Shown here: positions 27,047 to 36,264 of the stretch, one piece after another
How the letters are laid out: every line of letters starts with the position of its first letter
Position numbering within the stretch: the stretch's first letter is position 1
Assembly: GCA_026399515.1 (NCBI GenBank)
Contig: JAPLQT010000119.1
Span: forward strand, 50,099 to 114,098
DNA length: 64,000 nt
DNA from: Pseudomonadota bacterium
GTDB taxonomy: Bacteria; Pseudomonadota; Gammaproteobacteria; Burkholderiales; Rhodocyclaceae
Direction of reading: 5' to 3'
Translations under genes and position numbers: made by a program
Notes under the pieces: generated by a model
The model's database searches: none
Seen by the model: the letters and a program-made list of their open reading frames with translations, nothing else
Told to the model about the DNA's origin: nothing

Positions 27047-27946
27047 GTGAATAAGGATGAAGCCATCCTGTCTCTTACGGACACGATGGCGAAATTCACC
27101 GTGTACATCGGCAAGCGCCTGCCGAACGACGTCAAGGACAAACTGGCGGAACTGCGCACGATGGAAACCAATCCGCTGGCCAAAGCGGTATATACCTCCA
27201 TGGCCGAAAACCAGGACGCAGCGGACAAACTGGATCGACCGAGCTGCCAGGACACAGGGGTCATTCAATATTTCATCAGCGCGGGGGCGAGGTTTCCATT
27301 GCTTGGAGAACTCGAGGAAGTTCTGCGCAACGCCACACTCGAGGCCACCCGTATGGGGCCGCTGCGCCATAACGCCGTTGAGACCTTCGATGAGAAGAAC
27401 ACCGGAACCAACACCGGTTCCAGGATTCCCTGGCTGGACTGGGAAATCGTCCCTGACGACGATGGCGCGACCATCGACGTCTATATGGCCGGTGGTGGAT
27501 GCACCTTGCCCGGTTCCGCAAAGGTCTTGATGCCGGGTGAAGGCTACGAGGGCGTGACCGACTTTGTCTTTGACGTGATCACTTCCCGGGGTGTGAATGC
27601 TTGCCCGCCGCTGCTTGTCGGTGTCGGAGTATCGACCTCCGTCGAGACCGCCGCGCGCCTTTCCAAGCGCGCAATCCTGCGTGAAGTCGGTTCCCATAAC
27701 GCCAATCCAAATGCGGCCTTGATGGAGAAGCTGCTTGAAGAGGGACTGAACGAAGTTGGCATCGGCCCGCAGGGGCTGACCGGTGCCAGCAGCGTAATGG
27801 GCGTCAATATCGAGGCGTCGGCGCGGCACCCCTCGACGATCGGCGTTGCCGTGTCGACGGGTTGCTGGGCGCATCGGCGCGGCAAGATCCGGTTCAAGGC
27901 AGACCTCTCCTACGAAATCATCTCCCACAAAGGAGCAGTGCTGTGA
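27047..27946 (+). CDS. ttdA: L(+)-tartrate dehydratase alpha subunit
   Basis: 299 residues from a GTG at 27047 with AAGGAG 7 bases upstream. The sequence follows E. coli TtdA closely through RPACQDTG-like (here RPSCQDTG), [16 protein letters not shown] and [10 protein letters not shown], ending with [17 protein letters not shown]. The cysteines in the CQDTG, GGGC and STGCW motifs are the expected 4Fe-4S ligands of class I fumarase/tartrate dehydratase alpha chains. With TtdB it converts L-tartrate to oxaloacetate and is oxygen sensitive. It overlaps ttdB by four bases. Confidence 0.92.
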   Translation: MNKDEAILSLTDTMAKFTVYIGKRLPNDVKDKLAELRTMETNPLAKAVYTSMAENQDAADKLDRPSCQDTGVIQYFISAGARFPLLGELEEVLRNATLEATRMGPLRHNAVETFDEKNTGTNTGSRIPWLDWEIVPDDDGATIDVYMAGGGCTLPGSAKVLMPGEGYEGVTDFVFDVITSRGVNACPPLLVGVGVSTSVETAARLSKRAILREVGSHNANPNAALMEKLLEEGLNEVGIGPQGLTGASSVMGVNIEASARHPSTIGVAVSTGCWAHRRGKIRFKADLSYEIISHKGAVL

Positions 27947-28554
27947 CCAGGAAGATTCTCACGACCCCGATCAAGGACGAGGATCTCGCGGGGCTGAACA
28001 TCGGCGACGTGATCTACCTCACCGGGCATCTGGTCACCTGCCGCGATGTTGCCCATCGCCGTTTGATCGAACTCAAACGCGAATTGCCCGTGGATATCCG
28101 CGGCGGCGCCATCTTCCATGCCGGCCCAATTGTTCGAAAGAAAGCGGATGGCAAGTTCGAGATGGTGTCGATCGGCCCAACCACCAGCATGCGGATGGAA
28201 AAATTCGAGAAGCAGTTCATCAAGGAAACCGGCGTCAAGCTGATCGTTGGCAAGGGCGGAATGGGGCCGGAGACGGTTGAAGGCTGCATGGAGTACAAAG
28301 CCGTCCATGCCATCTTCCCCGGTGGCTGCGCCGTCCTCGCGGCCACTCAAGTCGAAGAAATCGAGCGTGCCGAATGGCAAGACCTCGGCATGCCGGAAAC
28401 CCTGTGGGTCAACCGCGTCAAGGAGTTCGGACCGCTGATCATTTCCATCGACACCAAGGGCAACAACCTGATCGAACAAAACAAGGCAGTCTTCAACGAG
28501 AAGAAAAAGCCGGTAGTCGAAAAGATCAAGAGTCAGGTTCGCTTCATCAAATAG
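27943..28554 (+). CDS. ttdB: L(+)-tartrate dehydratase beta subunit
   Basis: 203 residues from a GTG at 27943 that overlaps the ttdA stop (GTGA), with AGGAG 7 bases upstream. [49 protein letters not shown] and KGGMG are essentially the E. coli TtdB sequence. It supplies part of the active site of the (alpha-beta)2 dehydratase. The 3' end overlaps the convergent LysR gene by 8 bp. Confidence 0.92.
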   Translation: MTRKILTTPIKDEDLAGLNIGDVIYLTGHLVTCRDVAHRRLIELKRELPVDIRGGAIFHAGPIVRKKADGKFEMVSIGPTTSMRMEKFEKQFIKETGVKLIVGKGGMGPETVEGCMEYKAVHAIFPGGCAVLAATQVEEIERAEWQDLGMPETLWVNRVKEFGPLIISIDTKGNNLIEQNKAVFNEKKKPVVEKIKSQVRFIK

Positions 28555-29533
28555 CTTTCACGCCACGGTGGACTTGACGAATAGGATGATCATTGTCCCG
28601 CATCAACAGCAACCACTGCCGAAAGGCTTGGACCACCGGACGGTCGGAAATTGCTGCCGGCGTCACCAGAAAGTAAGCATACTGCTGTCCTATCGCGATA
28701 TCGAATGGCGCCACCAATCTTCCGGCGGCGATCTCATCGGCGACCAACGGCTTGGAGGCAAGAGCGATGCCAAGGCCGTCAACCGCAGCCACCAGAGCTA
28801 GTCCTGAATTTCTGAAATGTGGCCCAATATTGGGATCGACACCGGTTACCCCGGCGACTCGCAGCCACTCCTCCCAACTTGGACGAGCCAACTCGTTGGC
28901 AATGGTATCGTCATGCAGTAGAAGGTGATATTTGACATCCGATACCTGGCGCAATGGGCGTTTCGCCTCCAGTAGTTTGGGGCTGCATACTGCGATGTAA
29001 TCCGGCCCGAAAATGCGGTCGATGCGGGCTCCTGGGTAGGTTCCGGTTCCGTAGTGGATCATTACCTGAGAGTCGTCTTCCCGCAAGTCGATGCTGTCCG
29101 GCATTGTCGTCTCGGCAAGCGGGTTGTTTTCGATAGCACTGACGGAACTCACGACGTGCAACCGCACCAGCGGTTGAGCACGGGTAAATTGTTTTAGGCG
29201 TGGGACCAACCAGCGTGCAGCAAACGAAGGCGGGGCGACGACAATCAGTCGTCCCGGCGTCGCGTGCTCACGGGTACGTTCCACGGCGGCGGCGAAACAC
29301 TCAAGGCCCTCGCGAACTTTTGGCAGCATGGCTTCGCCTTGTGGCGTGAGTTCGAGAGCTCGCGTCAAACGCCGGAATAAAGCCAGGTCAAGAAACCGTT
29401 CGAGTAATTTGATCTGATGGCTCACCGCGGTTGGGGTCACGGCAAGCTCGTCGGCGGCCTTCTTGAAACTGAGATGGCGTGCGGCCGCCTCAAAAGCTCG
29501 CAGCGCATTCAATGGAGGCAATCGATAAGGCAT
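28547..29533 (-). CDS. LysR-family regulator (GcvA-like)
   Basis: 328 residues from ATG 29533. [35 protein letters not shown] is the GcvA/AmpR-type LysR DNA-binding start, and the rest is the effector-binding domain. The frame is open for 84 more codons upstream, but these lie in the divergent promoter region and lack LysR-like sequence. It converges on ttdB and diverges from a run of small genes. Its target is not clear. Confidence 0.88.
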   Translation of the reverse strand: MPYRLPPLNALRAFEAAARHLSFKKAADELAVTPTAVSHQIKLLERFLDLALFRRLTRALELTPQGEAMLPKVREGLECFAAAVERTREHATPGRLIVVAPPSFAARWLVPRLKQFTRAQPLVRLHVVSSVSAIENNPLAETTMPDSIDLREDDSQVMIHYGTGTYPGARIDRIFGPDYIAVCSPKLLEAKRPLRQVSDVKYHLLLHDDTIANELARPSWEEWLRVAGVTGVDPNIGPHFRNSGLALVAAVDGLGIALASKPLVADEIAAGRLVAPFDIAIGQQYAYFLVTPAAISDRPVVQAFRQWLLLMRDNDHPIRQVHRGVKAI

Positions 29534-29650
29534 GGATGAATTTTTCTCCGCTGTCAGATGAGAATTGATCGCTTGTTGCAGCGCAACATAAGCGATATGG
29601 TAGCACCGTACCCTCACGAAGGGGCTCGTCACGGGAAAGGATCCGACACC

Positions 29651-29866
29651 ATGGACCTTGGCTATACCACCATAGAATCCCATATTCGCCATGCAAAACA
29701 ATTGCGTAGCGAAGCGTTGGGGAAACTCGTCGTTGCCGGTTGGAAGAACATCATGGGATTCGCGGTGAGATGGGCACATCGCCACGCCGCCAAATCGAGG
29801 CGAACGGCAGACTCATCCGACCTGATCGGTCTTCAACCCCAAACCTCCCTGGGAGAACTTCTATGA
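29651..29866 (+). CDS. Small basic hypothetical protein
   Basis: 71 residues: MDLGYTTIESHIRHAKQLRS and a Trp/His/Arg-rich middle. It resembles the short membrane-associating proteins often found near stress genes in proteobacteria, but I cannot name a family. Its stop overlaps the start of the next small gene by four bases (ATGA), which supports both being translated. It diverges from the LysR gene. Confidence 0.5.
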   Translation: MDLGYTTIESHIRHAKQLRSEALGKLVVAGWKNIMGFAVRWAHRHAAKSRRTADSSDLIGLQPQTSLGELL

Positions 29867-30078
29867 AAAACCTCTTTTCCATGATCCAAATCGTCAACGG
29901 AATTTTGGCGGTGCTGATTGGTTCGGCAGCCGTCCTCAATCCGACCCACAACCCGGCAGTTATCGCAGCCGGCGTCGCTGCGTTGGGCGTGGGGGCTATT
30001 TGCCTCTGGGTTGGCAAGGCATGTTGGTCGCAGGACGCGGTCCACTCATCGATACCGCAGGTGATGCTGCCCCCATAG
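29863..30078 (+). CDS. Small membrane protein
   Basis: 71 residues from ATG 29863 with GGGAGAAC upstream. Two hydrophobic segments (about 6-24 and 32-52: VNGILAVLIGSAAVL and VIAAGVAALGVGAICLWVG) predict a small inner membrane hairpin. It is coupled to the preceding gene by the ATGA overlap. Function unknown. Confidence 0.55.
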   Translation: MKNLFSMIQIVNGILAVLIGSAAVLNPTHNPAVIAAGVAALGVGAICLWVGKACWSQDAVHSSIPQVMLPP

Positions 30079-30159
30079 ACAGAATTCCTGCCTACACCGC
30101 CATGTCTGCTTAAGGTGATCTTAGAAGTAGTTCCCTCGACACACACAAGGATATCTAAC

Positions 30160-30417
30160 ATGACGACCCAGCATGCCATTCACCGCGATCCCTTCGGGCG
30201 CTTTCTCCCATGGGACAACCTCGCTTCAGATTTCGTCATGTTTGGCAGTCGCGTGGCCGCCGTCGCGCGCCGCGTTTCCGACCGCCTGGCAAAGGCTTTG
30301 CGCCAGGACAGTTTTGAGGAAGTCTATCTTTCCCAAGCGCAGAATATTGCCGACCTGGAGAATCGAATGATCGAACTGCAATCTCCGCATAATCATTTTT
30401 CGGCAAGGTATTGGTGA
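30160..30417 (+). CDS. Small hypothetical protein, DUF3563-like
   Basis: 85 residues from ATG 30160 with AAGG upstream. The C-terminal part (YLSQAQNIADLENRMIEL) resembles the short DUF3563-type proteins of proteobacteria, which end in a similar YLS-x-x-x-DLADLE-R pattern. Third small gene in a row on this strand. Assignment tentative; function unknown. Confidence 0.5.
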   Translation: MTTQHAIHRDPFGRFLPWDNLASDFVMFGSRVAAVARRVSDRLAKALRQDSFEEVYLSQAQNIADLENRMIELQSPHNHFSARYW

Positions 30418-30482
30418 ACCACCTTCTAGTGGGCATGTCCGACCACTTGCCCGAGGTGGGGGCATGACGCTTGAAGGCGCAT

Positions 30483-30950
30483 TTATGGCAGGAAATGCTG
30501 TTGCCAATCCAAGGATAGGCGAAGTGCCTTGGCGTGTTTCACTTCGATGCAAAAAATGTGTTCTGGGGCGAAATTCTGCTGCGCCAACGCCATGCCGCGG
30601 TCGAAGACCTCGCGATATTGGCTGATTAAGTCATCCTGCAGATCGATGCAGGAAATGCCATCGAATCCGACACGATTGCCGCAGGCCTCGGGTCGCAGCG
30701 AGTCATAGCTGAACCGGTAACGGGCATAGCCGCGGCATCCGTCGCAGACCGGGTCGAAGAACTCCCAGCGGAAATCCTTGCCGCCCTCGTGAAAGTGGGC
30801 GAGCATTTCTCTGATCCCTTGGCGACCTTCCTTGCGGCCGAAAAAGTAGTCCTCATACACTCCGTTCGGAGTGAAGCAATCGGCAAGTGCATTTCCATCC
30901 GCTGCTTCAACGGCGTTGGCGAGTGCTCGCAATAGCTGTGGAAAATCCAT
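30483..30950 (-). CDS. SnoaL/NTF2-like protein
   Basis: 155 residues. The opening FPQLLRALANAVEAADGNALADCFTPNGVYEDYFFG and the central HFHEGGKDFRWEFFDP follow the cone-shaped SnoaL-like/NTF2 fold that binds small hydrophobic ligands or acts as an isomerase or dehydratase. It has no signal peptide and stands alone between oppositely oriented genes. The substrate is unknown. Confidence 0.65.
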   Translation of the reverse strand: MDFPQLLRALANAVEAADGNALADCFTPNGVYEDYFFGRKEGRQGIREMLAHFHEGGKDFRWEFFDPVCDGCRGYARYRFSYDSLRPEACGNRVGFDGISCIDLQDDLISQYREVFDRGMALAQQNFAPEHIFCIEVKHAKALRLSLDWQQHFLP

Positions 30951-31152
30951 TGTTTTCGCCTCAGGATATTTCAGGCATTATCTCGCAAGCAGGAAGATTA
31001 CAAAACCGACAGGGCGACCCGGAAGTGATTTCTTGAGGTTTGGCAGTTTGAAATCTGTCGTTCAAATTGGAACGCCTATTAGATCGACCAAGAGATCCTG
31101 TCGAGGTAAGCGTAATTCTGTGGAATCATTCAGGATGGTGAAAGGCTAAGAT

Positions 31153-31584
31153 ATGAAGAAGACTGAGATACTATTGCTCCTGATCGCTATTGCGACCCCC
31201 CAGTTGGCAATGGCAGACGACCTGACCCCGGGCCTTTGGGAAGTCACGATGGAATCCAGGGTTCCAGCTGAAACCGGATGGACGCCTACTCCATTCAATC
31301 TCAAACATTGCCTGTCGGTCAGTGATGCCAAAGATCCATCAAAACTCGTCGGTTCCATCTCGACGCAAGGGGCATCCGGATGCAACTTCACGGAAAAGTC
31401 CTATTCTGCCGGTGTCTTTCGCTTTGCGATGGATTGTGCCGGCTCCTTTGGTCTCAAGACCAAGGGAAGCATGACCTTTGGCGCGACCAGTTTCAGTGGC
31501 AACATCACGGCAACGGGCGACCTGGGTGGCCAAATCACAGAATTCCAGAACCGGGTTTCGGGGAAAAGAGTCGGGGGCTGCTAG
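31153..31584 (+). CDS. Exported DUF3617-like protein
   Basis: 143 residues. A Sec signal peptide (KKTEILLLLIAIATPQLAMA-DD) leads to LTPGLWEVTMESRVPA, the hallmark opening of DUF3617 proteins, with cysteines at KHCLS, GCNF and MDCAG. These are small periplasmic proteins of unknown role, common in betaproteobacteria. Confidence 0.75.
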   Translation: MKKTEILLLLIAIATPQLAMADDLTPGLWEVTMESRVPAETGWTPTPFNLKHCLSVSDAKDPSKLVGSISTQGASGCNFTEKSYSAGVFRFAMDCAGSFGLKTKGSMTFGATSFSGNITATGDLGGQITEFQNRVSGKRVGGC

Positions 31585-31639
31585 CTGACTTTTGAGATAT
31601 GATTGCCGCCAAAGCTCGCCAACCCCGCAGAGGTGACCC

Positions 31640-31717
31640 ATGAACAAGTCCGAACTCGTCGATGTCATTGCCAATGAAGCCGAACTCAGTAATGTTGCCG
31701 CCGGCAAGAAGAAATAG
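31640..31717 (+). pseudogene. Truncated HU DNA-binding protein remnant
   Basis: A 25-codon frame, MNKSELVDVIANEAELSNVA then AGKKK and a stop. It reproduces the first helices of HU (MNKSELIDAIA...KA.LSKA.AGKALDA) and then ends in place of the beta-arm domain. The following bases do not continue HU in any frame that I can follow. It is therefore a remnant or a minigene rather than a functional HU. Confidence 0.6.
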
Positions 31718-31744
31718 GTTTCTCTACACGCGGGGAGCAGTGCG

Positions 31745-31954
31745 ATGAAATCCAGGCGGGTTCCGATGATCGTGCTTGGCGCCGTAATGTTGTGTGGCTG
31801 CAACAACAAGCCGAAGACGGAGCCCCCGCCGCCGCCGCTTCCGCAGATGATCCAGGATCGGAAACAGGTGTTGGACAGTGCCAAGGCAATGGGCGATACC
31901 CTCGACAAACAAGCGGAAGAACAAAGAAAGCGGATCGAGGAAGCCACCAAATAA
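31745..31954 (+). CDS. Small lipoprotein
   Basis: 69 residues. Hydrophobic signal with lipobox MLCGC (Cys at about residue 19), a proline run PPPPPLP, then a charged helix DRKQVLDSAKAMGDTLDKQAEEQRKRIEE likely to be coiled coil. This plan resembles small outer membrane lipoproteins with an extended helix. A GGGGAG ribosome site lies upstream. Function unknown. Confidence 0.65.
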   Translation: MKSRRVPMIVLGAVMLCGCNNKPKTEPPPPPLPQMIQDRKQVLDSAKAMGDTLDKQAEEQRKRIEEATK

Positions 31955-31986
31955 TCCGTCCAGCCCGGCTGGACGTGCTGCCGACC

Positions 31987-32205
31987 ATGGGGCGACGCGA
32001 CCACTACCACGTCTACGTGATCGAACTGTCGAAAGACGTTCCATATGAAGGCCGTTTCAAGAAAGCCAATCCTGACTACGTCCCGGGCAAGTCGACGGGA
32101 CGTTCGGCAACAACTCCATTCCAAGGCGCGGCGAAGCTTACAGGTACTCCGCAAGGTGCGATAACATTACCGAAATCCCCGGAACGATGCTATGGCCCTA
32201 CCTGA
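31987..32205 (+). pseudogene. N-terminal remnant of a conserved hypothetical protein
   Basis: A 72-codon frame whose first 35 residues (HYHVYVIELSKDV...KKANPDYVPGK) match my memory of an uncharacterised proteobacterial family of about 130 residues, where PGK is followed by a PCVYVGMTG segment. Here the reading changes straight after PGK to STGRSATTPFQG and ends early. I take it as a decayed copy. Its end overlaps the start of the DUF3024-like gene. Confidence 0.4.
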
Positions 32206-32542
32206 ACAAATTCAGAACGTCGTCGAAGCCAAACTTGGTGTGTACTGCTTCAAGAAAGTTCCCGCCAACATGCGCAAGGAAGTGCGCCTCACGTTTTCGG
32301 TGCTGGGCAGCACGGTGACCTTGTTCGAGGAAAGACCCGTCCAGAACAATCTGGACAAAAGGTCCAAGCTGCCACTCGCCCAATTCCGCTTGAACGTCGT
32401 GGACCATTTGTGGCGTTTGTACTTCGCCAGACCGAATCGACAGGAGGGGTGGGCGCTGTACCCCGATGTCGAACCGACAAGCGACTTTGAAGCACTGTTG
32501 CTTGCGCTGGATCAGGATAGGTCCGGCGTGTTCTGGGGGTAG
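32192..32542 (+). CDS. DUF3024-like protein
   Basis: 116 residues. VRLTFSVLGSTVTLFEERP and FRLNVVDHLWRLYFARPNRQEGWALYPDVEPTSDFEALLLALDQDRSGVFWG fit DUF3024, a small conserved protein family of unknown role that ends in this Asp-x-x-G-x-F-W pattern. The stop overlaps the GTG start of the following membrane protein by one base (TAGTG). Confidence 0.7.
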   Translation: MALPEQIQNVVEAKLGVYCFKKVPANMRKEVRLTFSVLGSTVTLFEERPVQNNLDKRSKLPLAQFRLNVVDHLWRLYFARPNRQEGWALYPDVEPTSDFEALLLALDQDRSGVFWG

Positions 32543-33183
32543 TGCCACAGGATGCGGTGCCTGGTCGTTTCCCTTGCACGGCAACCCCGGCCAAATGGCC
32601 GGATTTCATCGTGAGATTTTCCGTGGGCCGATATAGGCAATTGATTCTGGTTTTCGGTTTCCTGACTATCCTGGCGGTCGGCGCGGAGATTTTCGGGTTG
32701 CGCGAGCATTTCAGCCTGCCGCTCTTGCAGCAAAAACTCACTCAAAACAAAGTTAGCGGTCTATCACTCTTCGTTATGCTCTTCGCGCTGGGTAACCTTA
32801 TTCAAATCCCCGGCTGGATATTCCTCGTTTCGGCCGTCTTGGTCTTCGGCCGAACAACGGGAGGTCTGGTGACGTATGCGGCCGCGATTTCATCCTGTGC
32901 TTTCACGTATTTGACCATCCGCTACATCGGTGGCGACGCCATGCGTCAGCTTAAGAGCAAGTTGGCCGTCAAGCTCCTGACCCAACTCCACAATCGACCG
33001 ATACTCATCATAGCAACGCTACGGACGTTTTTTCAGACGCTTCCCGCGCTTAACTATACGCTCGCGCTGTCCGGTGTCAGCTTTCGGCAGTACATGGTTG
33101 GAACCCTGATCGGTCTGCCACTTCCCATCGCGGCATATTGTCTGTTTTTTGATTATCTCGTTGTCTTGGTCCAACATTCCTAA
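32542..33183 (+). CDS. VTT-domain (DedA/TVP38-like) membrane protein
   Basis: 213 residues from GTG 32542; an in-frame GTG at 32608 is an alternative. Hydrophobic segments near residues 30-50, 70-105, and 160-205, with the reentrant-type core FALGNLIQIPGWIFLVSAVLVFGRTTGGLVTYAAA, fit the SNARE-associated/VTT family (TVP38/TMEM64, DedA). Such proteins act in lipid scrambling or undecaprenyl-phosphate recycling. It is coupled to the DUF3024-like gene. Confidence 0.68.
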   Translation: MPQDAVPGRFPCTATPAKWPDFIVRFSVGRYRQLILVFGFLTILAVGAEIFGLREHFSLPLLQQKLTQNKVSGLSLFVMLFALGNLIQIPGWIFLVSAVLVFGRTTGGLVTYAAAISSCAFTYLTIRYIGGDAMRQLKSKLAVKLLTQLHNRPILIIATLRTFFQTLPALNYTLALSGVSFRQYMVGTLIGLPLPIAAYCLFFDYLVVLVQHS

Positions 33184-33235
33184 AAGTTCGTTAGAGGCCA
33201 TACGGCTAGCGCCGGCTGTCTGGACAGCACCCGCA

Positions 33236-33583
33236 TCAGCTTTCCAAATTGCGGACGAACCTGTTGTTTTTATCGACCAGGATGATTTTCGGAACGAGTG
33301 GGTGGTCAACCAATTCGAAACCCATGATGATTATTTCTTCGCCCGCCTTGATCAGATGCGCCGCGGCTCCGTTCATGCAAATGGTACCTGATCCGGGAGC
33401 GCCCTCGATGGTATAAGTTTCAAGTCTCGCCCCGCTGGTATTGCTGACCACCAGCACCTTTTCACCGACCCAGAGACCGGCACGTTCCATCAGATCCCTA
33501 TCGATGGTGATGCTGCCAATGTAGGCAAGGTTTGCTTCGGTAACCGTGGCGTTATGAATCTTGGACCGGATAACAGATCGCAT
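33236..33583 (-). CDS. panD: Aspartate 1-decarboxylase
   Basis: 115 residues from ATG 33583. The self-cleavage site YIGSITID (Gly23-Ser24) that generates the pyruvoyl cofactor is intact, and [19 protein letters not shown] is the usual C-terminal part. PanD makes beta-alanine for pantothenate and CoA. The start has no obvious ribosome site; 19 more in-frame codons upstream do not look like PanD. The gene stands alone and converges on the VTT gene. Confidence 0.9.
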   Translation of the reverse strand: MRSVIRSKIHNATVTEANLAYIGSITIDRDLMERAGLWVGEKVLVVSNTSGARLETYTIEGAPGSGTICMNGAAAHLIKAGEEIIIMGFELVDHPLVPKIILVDKNNRFVRNLES

Positions 33584-33725
33584 GGAAAAATATACTGATG
33601 GAATGATGTAAAGGATTACGAACTGGTTTGCCGATGCCATTTTGCCACGAAAGTGTTTGAACGCTTCGAGATTTCCCCGAGCTTCGACACCCTTCAGAAA
33701 TCACATACAGGAAGTGTTGAATGAA

Positions 33726-33781
33726 CAAAATGTATATTCTGAATATGCCTTTACATGTTTTTTATTTCTGTCATATGCGCC
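33726..33781 (+). promoter_or_regulatory. Shared promoter/operator element, copy A
   Basis: Contains the palindrome ATATTC-T-GAATAT (33734-33746) followed by GCCTTTA and a T-rich stretch. About 45 of 56 positions are identical to copy B at 41911-41966. It lies 105-125 bp before the symporter start and is best read as an activator-type promoter of the sulfatase locus, with CTGAAT as a weak -35. Confidence 0.6.
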
Positions 33782-33850
33782 AGACTCGCTCTGACGGTCC
33801 TTCACGGTATCGCCGGTATTGATCATCGGGGAAACTCCAAAAAAGCCGAA

Positions 33851-36256
33851 ATGCATATCATCATGTCACGTTCGATTAAGCACATGGTCACTCTTGCAAT
33901 GCTGAGCAGCCTAGCCTTGCATATCCATGCCGAAAATCTTGTCAGTCTCAAGAGTGGCCCCTTGCCGGCATTTTCAGGCACGCCTTCGGCGGTCATGGTC
34001 GCATCTGATCTGCCGGTGATCGCGCAGGGAGATATTCTTTGGCGCCTGGACGAAACCGGCAAGGAATGGGTGCGGGAGGCATGGCGCCCGACCGGTCTCA
34101 TTCTCGGCGCAGTCCAAAACGGATCGCGCACCTACCTGCTGCTGGAAACCAGAGAGGGCGAAGGCATCAGCCAGGTGGAAAGTTTTCCGGATACCAGCTT
34201 GCCCTCGGAAAAGACGCTGCCACCGCTCCCCTTGCATTTCTCGAAAGCCAAAGGCGCCGTTCTCGGGGGCGTGTTATATCTGGCCGGGGTAGGGACCGAT
34301 GGATCGACGCATTGGTTGTCGATCGACCCCAAGGCGCCGCAACCGACCTGGAACACGCTCGTGCCTTGGAGTACCCATACGCCAGGCATCACGTCGGTGG
34401 TGGCTCAGGACTCGGCGCTCTACCTCACGGAACGACAGCCCGAGGGCAAGGGGGACAGATTCTGGCGCTGGACGCCAGCAGCAGGGTGGAACGACAAAGC
34501 CACATTGCCAGGCTTGGTCGCCGAAGGTGCGGCGCGGGCCATCGGCCAGGCCCATATTTTGATGCTGGTCAGACTAAACGCGGTTGGACCGACAGCCGCC
34601 AGTTCCCAATTCATCACCTACCACACCATTACCGGCTCTTTTTCGAATCAAGGGCCGGCTTTCCCCGAGGAAGCACGCCGCGGAACCGCCTGGCGCAACG
34701 GCATACTCTGGGAACATGCCGGACCGGAAACCGCCGGCAGGAACTTCAGCCTGTCCGAGATCGAGGGAAACAAGCTGCTGCTGCGCCCGCTGGACTGGGT
34801 GATGATAGTCGTATACCTGGTCGCCATCGCCGGCATCGGCGTCTACTGCTATTGGCGCGAAGAAAAGCAATCGACCTCGGAATTCTTCGTCGGCAACCGG
34901 ACCATCCCGTTCTGGGCCGCCGCAGTGAGCCTGTATGTCACCAGCACCAGTTCCATCGGCTATATCGCGACGACGGCGAAGGCATTCGCCACTAACTGGC
35001 AGTATCTGATGGGCAATCTGGTCAACGTTTTCGGCCTGGTCTTCGTGGCGATCTGGATCGTACCCATGCTTCGGCGTCTCAGGCTGGTGTCCGTCTTCGA
35101 CTACCTGGAGCAGCGCTTTCATCCCTCGGTACGCATGATGGCCAGCGCCATGTGTATTGTCTTGCACCTCGGCGGACGGATGAGCATGATACTTTTCCTG
35201 CCCTCGCTTGCAATCGCCACGATCACGGGTCTCGACATGGTGTGGAGCATCCTCATAATGGGTCTGGTAACGATCGGATACACAGCCCTGGGTGGCATGC
35301 GGGCGGTGATCTGGACCGACTTTCTACAGTTGATCGTTAAGGTGGGCGGCCTTGTCTTCGCCATGATATTTATCTTCTACCAACTGGATGGCGGCTTCGG
35401 GGAGTTCATTGCGTCGGCACAGGCTGGTGACAAGATGAAGATGGTTGACTGGAGCCTCGACCTGACCAAGCCGACCGTATGGACCTTCGTCTTTCTAGTC
35501 GTGATGGAAATCGTGCTGACGTTTCCCAAGGATCAGGTATTGATGCAGCGGGTGTTCACCACCAAGTCGGACAAGGAAGCGGGGCAATCCGTGTGGCTGT
35601 TTGCCGCCATCATATTCCCCGGCGCCTGTTTGTTCTACCTGATCGGCACCGGGCTGTGGGTGTTCTACCAAACCCATCCGGAGCGGATGAATCCGCTGCT
35701 GTCGATCGACGCCACTTTTCCGCTTTTCATCGCGGCGGAACTGCCGGCGGGCGTAACCGGGCTGATGATCGCCGGGATATTTGCTGCCTCCATGGCGACC
35801 TGCTCCAGCATCATGAATAGTGTGGCGACGATGGTCTCGGTGGACTTCTACGAGAGGCTCGCGAAGAACCCGACTCAGGTGGTGAGCATTCGTCTGGCCG
35901 AGTTCGTCACCGCCCTCGCCGGCTTGATCGGCATTAGTCTGGCGCTGCTGCTCAGCCGCTACAACGTCGGTTCTTATCTCGATGTGGCGCTGGAAATGTA
36001 CGGATTGCTCGGCGGTGGTTTCGGTGGCGCCTACACCCTGGGCATGTTCACCCGGCGGGCCAATTGGCAGGGCGTCCTGATCGGCATGTTCGCCAGCGTC
36101 TTGCTGACCTTCGCCTGCTGGTGGGTAAATCTGGTTCATCCCTTCATCTACCTGGCAATCGCGGTACTCACTTCCATCGTCTTCGGCTATATCGGCAGCC
36201 TGTTCTTCCCGGCACCTACTCCTGAGTCGCTCAAGGGTCTGATCATCCAACGCTAG
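33851..36256 (+). CDS. Kelch-domain/sodium:solute symporter fusion
   Basis: 801 residues from ATG 33851 (or 33863). A signal-like segment (TLAMLSSLALHIHAEN) is followed by about 290 residues of Kelch-like beta-propeller repeats (GDILWRLDETGKEWVREAW, GGVLYLAGVGTDGSTHWLSID). From about residue 309 comes a complete sodium:solute symporter with 13-14 membrane segments (FFVGNRTIPFWAAAVSLYVTSTSSIGYIATTAKAF; GMRAVIWTDFLQLIVKVGG; FPKDQVLMQRVFTTKSDKEA). Kelch-symporter fusions of the NanM type pair a periplasmic mutarotase with a sugar-acid transporter. The linked genes show no sialic acid enzymes, so the substrate probably differs. First gene of the operon. Confidence 0.82.
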   Translation: MHIIMSRSIKHMVTLAMLSSLALHIHAENLVSLKSGPLPAFSGTPSAVMVASDLPVIAQGDILWRLDETGKEWVREAWRPTGLILGAVQNGSRTYLLLETREGEGISQVESFPDTSLPSEKTLPPLPLHFSKAKGAVLGGVLYLAGVGTDGSTHWLSIDPKAPQPTWNTLVPWSTHTPGITSVVAQDSALYLTERQPEGKGDRFWRWTPAAGWNDKATLPGLVAEGAARAIGQAHILMLVRLNAVGPTAASSQFITYHTITGSFSNQGPAFPEEARRGTAWRNGILWEHAGPETAGRNFSLSEIEGNKLLLRPLDWVMIVVYLVAIAGIGVYCYWREEKQSTSEFFVGNRTIPFWAAAVSLYVTSTSSIGYIATTAKAFATNWQYLMGNLVNVFGLVFVAIWIVPMLRRLRLVSVFDYLEQRFHPSVRMMASAMCIVLHLGGRMSMILFLPSLAIATITGLDMVWSILIMGLVTIGYTALGGMRAVIWTDFLQLIVKVGGLVFAMIFIFYQLDGGFGEFIASAQAGDKMKMVDWSLDLTKPTVWTFVFLVVMEIVLTFPKDQVLMQRVFTTKSDKEAGQSVWLFAAIIFPGACLFYLIGTGLWVFYQTHPERMNPLLSIDATFPLFIAAELPAGVTGLMIAGIFAASMATCSSIMNSVATMVSVDFYERLAKNPTQVVSIRLAEFVTALAGLIGISLALLLSRYNVGSYLDVALEMYGLLGGGFGGAYTLGMFTRRANWQGVLIGMFASVLLTFACWWVNLVHPFIYLAIAVLTSIVFGYIGSLFFPAPTPESLKGLIIQR

Positions 36257-36264
36257 GAGAAAAC

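Noticed and set aside
26825..27928. 367-codon minus-strand frame
   Set aside because: It is antisense to ttdA, which matches tartrate dehydratase along its whole length.
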